64,000 bases of DNA from Brasilonema angustatum HA4187-MV1. GTDB lineage: Bacteria > Cyanobacteriota > Cyanobacteriia > Cyanobacteriales > Nostocaceae. The stretch is taken from the NCBI GenBank assembly GCA_019359695.1, contig JAHHGV010000001.1, forward strand, positions 62,001 through 126,000. Reading direction: 5' to 3'. This document shows, piece after piece, positions 30,018-37,026 of this stretch. A program made the translations under genes and the position numbers. The notes under the pieces are model-generated. The model was not told the DNA's origin, searched no databases, and worked only from the letters and a program-made list of their open reading frames with translations. Position 1 is the first letter of the stretch. Every line of letters starts with the position of its first letter.

Positions 30018-31070
30018 TTTTCCCTCCAAACACCACAGTTATTTGCTTCCTTTTATATTTTCTTTAGATTCTTGCACCAATTGGTATTGTAAACTATCCA
30101 TTACAATTCACAGATATATATTTATGAATTGGCTACCTAGTTTAGGGTAGTCGATTTCAGTTTGGTGTGCCGTATCAAAGTATTCAGTTTGTAGATCTGA
30201 AATATCGGATTGAATTGCTAACTTTGTCTTGTTTTTACAGATTCACATCAAAGTAGATGGTAAGTCTAAACAATTCCGCTATAAGATTAACTCATATTTG
30301 GTACAAGTCAAGTCGAGAAAATGCCGAACTTGTACTTTGATCCGCTATTTTTAGGTGTACTAGTTACCCTTTGTCCCAACAAGGCAGACATACGTCTTAT
30401 CAGCCTGTTTCAAGAGGTGATTATCTCGTCAAACGCCTATACAGTTGTTAAGCAATGTAAAGATTTTAAGCTATTGGTAGCAACTTCTCCATAGAATCTG
30501 AGGAAACTGGTAGATGCTCGTAGCTGTTTTTTGATTCTCGCTTGGGGTAAGTACTTAATAGTCAGGTATACGGTATATCAGCCACTTCGTTGCTCTCAGC
30601 AGTGCTTTGTCAAGAGTTGTTGAGCAGATCAAGCTCTGCAGGGAACTGCTAACCCGGAGGGTGACTATCTGTAAAAGGAAATACCCTGATCCACAATCCC
30701 AAGTGTAAAACCTAAATCGTTTGACTTAACACTGACAATAACTGAACTCAAGATAACGATGTTGCCATTTCGGCAGATATTTTTGTTACTGTCTTTTGAG
30801 TTGCTATTTATACTTTTTAAAAGAGCCATTCGAGAGAAGAACGAGTAGCTTTTTAAAAAGTGTATGCTCTTTTGAGATTCGAGATATATTAAGATGAATA
30901 GGTTTTTCACATAAAATTTACTTTCATAACTTTTCTCAGTATACTCTATATACTAGAGTAGGTTAATTTATAGTAAATAAATTCACAAAGAAAAAAATAA
31001 CACAGCCAGGAAAACCTAGCTGTTGTGTTGATACTTTCAATCGTTGTCAGAAAATTATCCAAGTTAGGGT
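30018..31070. other. Long spacer between DUF1815 and DUF2839 genes
   Basis: About 1.05 kb. Apart from the terminator at its right end, I see no gene. A minus-strand open frame of 81 codons (30665-30910) has low-complexity composition and no recognisable motif. No tRNA fold was apparent by eye. Confidence 0.4.
30991..31029 (-). terminator. Terminator after DUF2839 gene
   Basis: AACACAGCCAGG (30999-31010) pairs with CCTAGCTGTTGTGTT (31015-31029) around AAAA. The minus-strand transcript then runs into seven T (A at 30991-30997). It lies about 40 nt after the stop. Confidence 0.8.
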
Positions 31071-31286
31071 TTAGACAACTTCCCACCAACCGAAAGCTGG
31101 ACCGATAAAACGAACTGTCACCCAAGCGGCTACTAAACCGCCAATGCCAATCCAGGTAAGTCGAGTTGACCATGTGACGAATTTTTCTGCTTCGCTTTTG
31201 GAGATCGGAAGCCACGGCAAGATTCTAGTTGTATCTTGACCGTATTTTTCTCCCAGTGTAGTTTTACGACGCTTTGCTTCACCCAT
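31071..31286 (-). CDS. DUF2839 family small membrane protein
   Basis: 71 residues, beginning MGEAKRRKTTLGEKYGQDT, the hallmark of this cyanobacterial family. A single transmembrane helix follows (LTWIGIGGLVAAWVTVRFIG), ending GPAFGWWEVV. The basic N-terminus should stay in the cytoplasm. Function is unknown. It is a single-gene unit with a strong terminator, lying 89 nt downstream of the helicase-like gene on the same strand. Confidence 0.88.
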   Translation of the reverse strand: MGEAKRRKTTLGEKYGQDTTRILPWLPISKSEAEKFVTWSTRLTWIGIGGLVAAWVTVRFIGPAFGWWEVV

Positions 31287-31375
31287 AATCTAAAAATTAA
31301 TCCCTGCTAAAGCTGATAATAGCCCTTGCTTGAAGCAATAACTAAAAAATACTGAATAATTTAGACGACTTAAGC

Positions 31376-32929
31376 TCAATCTTCGTCTGTGACAGAGGAA
31401 AACAGATTGGGATCAAGGTAGTTAATACGTGCAAGGGGACTGAGGGCAGCCAAAACTTGAGCACCATAACTACGGATAATCACGCGACTATCTAGCAAAG
31501 CAACGATCCCTTTACTTTCGCGCAATGGCGCGATCGCCCGTTGCAATTCATTCATAGCAATTGGCAATAAGTACAAACGAAACCAATCTTGATGCAAGCC
31601 CTTGTAGTGCGCCACTCGACCTGCCACTAAGGGATTTTCTAGAGATGGCAAGGGTAAAGTCGCGATCGCCAAAAGCTGGGGAGCAGGCAAAACCTTTTGA
31701 TGCTCACGCCAAAATTCCCAGCCACTCACCAAAATACCATTTTCATCCAAACAAGTTTTTTCCACCTGTACCCGTGAACCAAACTCAGAGGCAAGAATTG
31801 TCCCCACTTGGGATTTCAGCGGTACATCCCCCACAAGCACAACTGTCAATCCTGGTGCTGTCGCACTTAAGCAAACCAGCGTCATAACTTTATGAAGAAA
31901 GGCTGGCTGAAACTCTGGCGTGTTGGGTAGGGGTAACTGGTAGGGTATGTACAATTGAATCGCTTCTGTTTGATTGTCTGAGGAAAACTTGAGGCAAGTT
32001 AACTCATCTTCCAACCCGAAGCGCTGGCGAAATATGGGGGCTTCAGTTTCTGGTTCTACAGCACTGCCAATAAACACCACAGGCTGGCGCTGCCAAATGG
32101 GTGATAGTATTTTTCCTAATTCAATGGGGACACAGTGCAAAGAAAATAAACCTTGGCGACGGGCAATAGTTGCCCAGAGTAGGGATGGGAAAGATGAGGG
32201 AGAAAGATTTTCGTTTCTGTGTTGAAATTGCTGAGCGAATTGTTTCCAGGTATCCGGTAGGCTGGATGTATCTAAAACCGAATACAGACGCATCAAAATC
32301 TCTTCTTCCGCCGTAGAAATCAGATAACATTCGTAGGGATTTGCAGGGTGCTTAAACAGTTCGTGTGTGAGTTGCGCCCGTGCAGAACGAATAACTTCAG
32401 CTTGGGCTGGCTGAGCCAGCATGAGTTGCTCCCAATCTTGTGCTTCTAAGCTCACAGTCAGTTCAGAACGTACCCAATCTTCTAAATCGTCCACTCCATC
32501 AATAATTGTGGGGATGTCACTAGGAAAATTATTATTCTTACTCAGTTGTGCTTTTAACCAAGCGGAGGGAGAAATCAAAAAGACTCCTTGGAACTCACCA
32601 CCAGGCCAAGTGTCACCTGTTCTGATTGCTTTATTAACTTGCAGCCACTGTTGTAGGCGGGGTATTTCTACTTTCGTCAGTCGTTGCTGTACATCTTCAG
32701 GGGCAACAATAATCACAGGACCGTGCCACATTAATGCCGAAGCCACAAAGCTCGTGCGATACCGCCCCTGATAGCCGCAAGCTGCGCCAACTTGAATAAG
32801 GGCGCTACGTCCTACGCGCAAGGCGCGGGCCACTAACCGTGCCATTGTCAAATGATGTGGCCACGAAGGGAAACCTGCCTGCGATCGCAGGAAGTTATGT
32901 AATGACAAATGAACTTCTGCTTCAATCAC
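31376..32929 (-). CDS. Helicase-like protein with degenerate motifs
   Basis: 517 residues starting at a GTG (IEAEVHLSLHNFLRSQAGFP). Cyanobacterial homologues are usually annotated as ATP-dependent helicases (DinG/XPD-like). The place of the Walker A loop reads QVGAACGYQGRYRTSF, lacking GKT/GKS, and the place of the DEAH box reads IIDGVDDLEDW, so ATPase activity is doubtful. The C-terminal half resembles a helicase C-terminal domain (LTVVLVGDVPLKSQVGTIL; KGIVALLDSRVIIRSYGAQV). The shared IIRSYG-type ending supports the superfamily 2 assignment. Role unknown; possibly a non-catalytic relative. Confidence 0.6.
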   Translation of the reverse strand: MIEAEVHLSLHNFLRSQAGFPSWPHHLTMARLVARALRVGRSALIQVGAACGYQGRYRTSFVASALMWHGPVIIVAPEDVQQRLTKVEIPRLQQWLQVNKAIRTGDTWPGGEFQGVFLISPSAWLKAQLSKNNNFPSDIPTIIDGVDDLEDWVRSELTVSLEAQDWEQLMLAQPAQAEVIRSARAQLTHELFKHPANPYECYLISTAEEEILMRLYSVLDTSSLPDTWKQFAQQFQHRNENLSPSSFPSLLWATIARRQGLFSLHCVPIELGKILSPIWQRQPVVFIGSAVEPETEAPIFRQRFGLEDELTCLKFSSDNQTEAIQLYIPYQLPLPNTPEFQPAFLHKVMTLVCLSATAPGLTVVLVGDVPLKSQVGTILASEFGSRVQVEKTCLDENGILVSGWEFWREHQKVLPAPQLLAIATLPLPSLENPLVAGRVAHYKGLHQDWFRLYLLPIAMNELQRAIAPLRESKGIVALLDSRVIIRSYGAQVLAALSPLARINYLDPNLFSSVTDED

Positions 32930-33099
32930 ACGCTTTTAATCCCATACAAAGTAAAGTGATTTTTGAGTTGCTTTTAGCCCCATTACTATTATGTTGTCAG
33001 TTTCAGGAGTGAATTGTTATGTGTTAATTGTCGGTTGTCCATTGCTGATTGTTATGGTAACCATTAACCACTAACTAGTATCCAAATAACCCACTAATT

Positions 33100-34065
33100 A
33101 TGCCAACTTACACAGGAATCTCCAGCGAAGCTTTTAGACATCCTCTGGATCGCCAAGCTGAACAAGCGTTGCGTAATTTACCAGGATTTGATTTTATCGC
33201 CCGTAAATTTGTGGAATTTTTTGTCGAACGCCCCCAGTTAGTCTATTTAATGGGCAACACCATCCAAGTCGGGCCACGCCAATATTCCACTGTTTACCAG
33301 ATCTTTCGGGAATGTGTGCGGGATTTGGATATTTATCCAGAACCTGCACTCTTTGTTGAGCAAAATCCCCAAGCAAACAGCTACGCGCTGGGGCAAGAGC
33401 ATCCTTATATAGTGATAAATACAGGGACATTGGACTTGCTAAGCGAAGCCGAAATTAGGGCGGTGCTAGCCCATGAGCTGGGACATATTAAATGTGGTCA
33501 TACTATTCTAATTCAAATGGCGATGTGGGCAATGAGTGCTGCTTCTGCCATAGGGGAGTTGACCTTCGGTATAGGTAATTTTGTCACTCAAGGTTTGATT
33601 TACGCTTTTTATGAATGGCGGCGTAAAGCCGAGTTATCGGCAGATCGTGCGGCATTGTTAGTGACGGATGACTTAAACTCTGTCATGACTTCTATGATGA
33701 AAGTCTCCGGAGGCAGTATCAAATATGCTAATGAATGCAGTTTGCAAGAATTTATCCGTCAGTCAGAAGACTACCAAGCACTCGATGCAGATGGACTGAA
33801 TCAAATATACAAATTTTTGATTTACAATGGCGCTGGTGGTACAATGCTTGGTCATCCTTTCGCTGTAGAACGGATACACTACCTGCGACAGTGGGCACAA
33901 TCAGAAGAATATCAGCAAATTAAGAAAGGTAATTATCAGCGAGCAACGGCTGCAGGTGCAGTCAATGTAGAATCACAGACCGCTCAAAATAAAGAAGTAG
34001 AAACTTTGCGCCGACAAATTGAAGAATTGCAAACGGAAATTAATCGCATTAAAAAGTCTGAGTAA
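33100..34065 (+). CDS. M48 family metallopeptidase
   Basis: Zinc metalloprotease of the M48 (HtpX/Oma1-like) group, 321 residues. The zinc motif HELGHIKCGH is near residue 126, and the third ligand lies in KAELSADRAALL. A hydrophobic segment between them (MAMWAMSAASAIGELTFGIG) may insert in the membrane. The C-terminus ends in a short coiled coil (TLRRQIEELQTEINRIKK). It probably degrades membrane or secreted proteins; specific targets are unknown. It is transcribed divergently from the helicase-like gene and convergently with mvdD. Confidence 0.92.
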   Translation: MPTYTGISSEAFRHPLDRQAEQALRNLPGFDFIARKFVEFFVERPQLVYLMGNTIQVGPRQYSTVYQIFRECVRDLDIYPEPALFVEQNPQANSYALGQEHPYIVINTGTLDLLSEAEIRAVLAHELGHIKCGHTILIQMAMWAMSAASAIGELTFGIGNFVTQGLIYAFYEWRRKAELSADRAALLVTDDLNSVMTSMMKVSGGSIKYANECSLQEFIRQSEDYQALDADGLNQIYKFLIYNGAGGTMLGHPFAVERIHYLRQWAQSEEYQQIKKGNYQRATAAGAVNVESQTAQNKEVETLRRQIEELQTEINRIKKSE

Positions 34066-34115
34066 CAACGTATTGATGCAACTCGTTTGCTCGTCATAAA
34101 CAACAATTCCTACCT

Positions 34116-35174
34116 TCAAACTGTAGCTTGCTTCTCGCAAGTGCGAGTACGAAGTGAGGTTAAGGTAGGAAAAATATCAACATCAGTAGAATGCGGTGCT
34201 TTCTGGTAAGTAAGTAGAACTTCAGCAATTGCTTGCGAAATTGGTAAGCCAGGACAGCGTTCCAGCCAGAAAAATTCCCCAACAGGGTTAATTTCCAGGA
34301 ATACGTGGCGTCCGTCAGGTGTTAAGATAATATCAATCGCCCCATAATTTAAGCCGAAGTAACTCATCAGTTCGAGAAGTTTCTTCTGCACATCTTCTGG
34401 CAAATTGTAGGACTCCCAAGCGTTGATTAAAGCAAGTCCTTGTCGTCGCCAGTCATATTGAGCTTTTTGATTGCGTTGGGAGTCGATAGCCGCAGTGAAA
34501 ATATGCTGTCCGACAATTGTTGTCCGCAACTCTAGCGCCTTTGGCAGTTTCTCTTGAAACGTCATTGGGCAGAAACGCAGTCCCTGAAGATTTTCTAAAT
34601 CCTGATCTTTGACTAGGTTCGTAAAAACAACCTGTTCTTCGCCTTTATCATCGTAGATAGCGAAAGAAGAAAGCATTTTCGCAATCATTCCTTGCTCACA
34701 CTCCTGAGCAAATTGCTTTACTGTTTCTGGATTATTTGTTGTTAAGGTGCGTGGGGTATCTAAACCAAGTCCCCGTGCGACTTGTAACTGTAATTGCTTG
34801 TTTTCGGCTAAACGGATATTTTGCAGGGGATCAAGGTGAAACCCTTTGATACTAGCAATCATTCCCTGAATGGTGGCACGAGATTCTTGAAGTGAGGCTT
34901 GTCTCAATTGCGCGTCCATCTTACCAGGAATTCTTGATCCAATGGCAATTCGCCGATACCAAACTGCGGAAACTTCACTTAAGTCTAACTTTTGTTCGTC
35001 AGTTGTCAGAATCAGTTTTTCACATTCTTTGGTATGGTAAGCATCTAGCTGAACTTCTGTGGGAAATCTGTCTGTGTCAAAACGAAATGCTTTTCCTCCT
35101 TGAGCTTTTATTGCGTTCATCACCAGAGGAATGCTTTCGTTGTCTTGGCTATGAGTAATGATTAAAACTGTCAT
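34116..35174 (-). CDS. mvdD: MvdD-type ATP-grasp ligase (graspetide/microviridin lactone synthetase)
   Basis: ATP-grasp enzyme that forms ester (lactone) rings between Thr/Ser and Asp/Glu side chains of a microviridin-type precursor. The frame is open to 35252, but the ATG at 35174 (MTVLIITHSQDNESIPLVMN) gives 352 residues. Features of the MvdC/MvdD group are clear: FRFDTDRFPTEVQL, SAVWYRRI, GLRFCPMTFQEKLPKALELR and the metal-binding FLEINPVGEFFWLERCPG near the C-terminus. The MvdD rather than MvdC assignment rests on the ITHSQDNES start and on MvdC-like features in the neighbouring broken gene. It lies last in the precursor-mvdC-mvdD order and looks intact. Confidence 0.9.
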   Translation of the reverse strand: MTVLIITHSQDNESIPLVMNAIKAQGGKAFRFDTDRFPTEVQLDAYHTKECEKLILTTDEQKLDLSEVSAVWYRRIAIGSRIPGKMDAQLRQASLQESRATIQGMIASIKGFHLDPLQNIRLAENKQLQLQVARGLGLDTPRTLTTNNPETVKQFAQECEQGMIAKMLSSFAIYDDKGEEQVVFTNLVKDQDLENLQGLRFCPMTFQEKLPKALELRTTIVGQHIFTAAIDSQRNQKAQYDWRRQGLALINAWESYNLPEDVQKKLLELMSYFGLNYGAIDIILTPDGRHVFLEINPVGEFFWLERCPGLPISQAIAEVLLTYQKAPHSTDVDIFPTLTSLRTRTCEKQATV

Positions 35175-35361
35175 ATAAATCCTGATTAAAAAAGTCTTAA
35201 GTAGAACGGCGCAAAAAAACCAAAGTATGTAACGGAAAGTAAAGTTGCCCAAAAAGCTCTTCTCTTCTGCCTTCTGCCCTCTGCCTCCTGCCTTGTCATA
35301 ACGACAATTTTCAACACCGACCTACTTATTTATTAAGTTGGAAAAATTTTTTATGATTTTG

Positions 35362-35461
35362 TGATCAGGGCGTCTGCGATAGCGTTTGCGTAGCGCCCCT
35401 TTTGGGGCTAGTGCTATTGGTTAAGCGCAAAGCGCTCAGCATGAGCGTTCGGCAGATCGCC
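35362..35461. repeat. Palindromic repeats downstream of broken mvdC
   Basis: Contains GGGCGTCTGCGATAGCGTTT, GCGCCCCTTTTGGGGC and GCGCAAAGCGC. The repeat abuts the 3' remnant of mvdC and separates it from mvdD. Confidence 0.65.
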
Positions 35462-35905
35462 TCAGAAATTGGATAGCCAAAATCTCGCTTTTGTGTTTGG
35501 AAATTTCTTCTTGAAATACCATCGGACAATTATCCGCTGCAAATCATCCACCCAACGAGCCTGCTTAAGACTGTCCCAAAAGCCATCTAAAGTGGCTAAT
35601 GACTCTTTAGCACACGCTGCTTTCAACTGTGGAGCCAATTCTTCACCTAAATAAGGTTGCCAAATGCGACGCATCCAAACAGCTTGCACCTGCTTTGTGC
35701 TGATAGAGTTATTACCATATTCCAGCCTATAATCACTCCCAGAATTGCTGAGTTGAGCTTTGAGTTGCACAGCAAGTGGAAATTTATCTGTGTCGAAGCG
35801 GAACGGTTGCACTCCCTTTTTTAATAGGGCTTGTTCAACTCTATCAATTGTGAAATAATCACCGCTGTGGATGATTAATAAAACAACATCACGTGGTTGG
35901 TGCAT
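35420..35905 (-). pseudogene. mvdC: Degraded mvdC (graspetide lactam synthetase)
   Basis: The first 122 residues match MvdC (VVLLIIHSGDYFTIDRVEQA; FRFDTDKFPLAVQL; VQAVWMRRIWQPYLGEELAP; ESLATLDGFWDSLKQARWVD). The frame then runs into a short tail and stops at 35462, giving 147 residues against roughly 320-330 for the family. Two further pieces survive in other frames: NCPMVFQEEISKHK (about 35485-35530) and GYPISEAI (about 35452-35482), normally about 80 residues apart. So two internal deletions with frameshifts removed most of the ATP-grasp catalytic core. It lies 30 nt after the precursor gene. Lactam formation by this copy should be lost. Confidence 0.85.
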
Positions 35906-35935
35906 ACAAAGACAGCCTTAAGGCTTTATTTTACG

Positions 35936-36214
35936 TTATCTATTTATGTCGTCATCACCATCTGATGGATACTTGTTCGTCATAGCTTCATCACTATCTG
36001 ATGGAGCCTTCTTAGTAACACCGTCTTCATTATCAGATGGAAATTTCAAAGTAGTAAATATTTCATCTTTGGCAGGCTTAGAAATTTTCCCATAACCACC
36101 ATGAACTGTTTCCATTTCTTCTTCAGACAAGTCTTCACAGAATTGTCCTTCTAAATAGCGGGCGAAAAATGGCACCGCTTTGTCATTTGAAGTTTGCTGA
36201 TCATTGTCAGACAT
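35936..36214 (-). CDS. Microviridin-type graspetide precursor with three core repeats
   Basis: 92-residue precursor. The leader contains PFFARYLEGQF, the PFFARFL-type helix recognised by MvdC/MvdD ligases, then SEEEMETVHGG with a double glycine. After it come three core units: TLKFPSDNED, TKKAPSDSDE and TNKYPSDGDDD. Each has the T-x-K-x-P-S-D-x-(E/D)-(E/D) order of microviridins, in which Thr-Asp and Ser-Glu esters (MvdD) and a Lys-Glu amide (MvdC) form the cage. The ATG at 36214 follows AAAGGAG. Multi-core precursors are known in this family; with mvdC broken here, the cores may be closed by esters only. Target protease unknown. Confidence 0.92.
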   Translation of the reverse strand: MSDNDQQTSNDKAVPFFARYLEGQFCEDLSEEEMETVHGGYGKISKPAKDEIFTTLKFPSDNEDGVTKKAPSDSDEAMTNKYPSDGDDDINR

Positions 36215-36383
36215 ATGTTGCTCCTTTGGATTTGTAAATGTGAATTGGATGAAATCTATACATGAAATTTATTGCAAAAATACAATTTATTGGTGTTTAT
36301 AATAGCAGATAAACGCAGAGAATTTATCTGTTTTTCAATTCATAAGATTGACTTTTGCAATAGGTCAATTATTCTTTCTTGCT

Positions 36384-36600
36384 AATTATCACAATAAATA
36401 GAATGACAACAAAATTGTGATGAACTGCTGGATTTATTATTTAGATGCAACCCTGATTGAAACTTTTGACTAATCTGACTTTGACTCTGGCCAGATGTCC
36501 TGGAAAAACTTTTTCATTAGGCAATAATCTTGCTATTAGTTTAGATTCTCCGTCTGGCTACAAGTTGTTTGCCGTTCTTAATACTACCACCGATTATCCT
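36384..36600 (-). pseudogene. Decayed copy of the Ser-rich small protein gene at 46320
   Basis: On the minus strand this DNA aligns along its length with 46320-46520. The C-terminal part still reads TSGQSQSQISQ...NNKSSSSQF...SIYCDN against SGDGQTQITQ...DKNSSSSSQS...SISCGN of the intact gene. A stop (TGA, complement of TCA near 36513) and small indels break the N-terminal half. It sits 170 nt upstream of the graspetide precursor. A 102-codon frame on the plus strand here is its antisense shadow. Confidence 0.75.
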
Positions 36601-37026
36601 GATAATTTTCGTATAATTATAGTCAAGACAAATAAGCTAACTTTTGTCAAATATCTTGCTTTTTCTTGTTGTAGTATCAAGCAGAAAACATCACGAAATA
36701 TTTCCCCAAAAGCCTGCTCACTTTTATTTGGTTATTTTCTTTATAGCCTTTTTTGTTCACTTTGATACTATATCTGAATTGCTGAAAAGAATCAACATTG
36801 TTTAAAAAAATTACATTTTTTTCCTTTTTAAGAGTTTATTCTTCTCTTTAGAACTTCACTACAAAATTAAACGAATTTCATTTTTTACCGTTTTTAACAC
36901 AATTAAAAAATCAGTTAGCTTATCTTAGTTAAGCCTAAATGTTAACTTCCGGAATTGGGATCTCAGTGATGGTTGGGATATCAAGTTTGTTTTAGTGATA
37001 AACACATTTAAACTTTTGCCACACTG
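36601..37026. other. AT-rich spacer
   Basis: AT-rich DNA between the decayed small-protein copy and the SDR-TPR-GT2 gene. No gene or clear signal seen. Confidence 0.35.

Noticed and set aside
30665-30910. 81-codon minus-strand frame
   Set aside because: Low-complexity Ser/Asn/Ile-rich sequence with no family features in an AT-rich spacer.
36457-36765. 102-codon plus-strand frame
   Set aside because: It is antisense to the decayed copy of the Ser-rich small protein, which explains its openness and Ser/Leu-rich composition.
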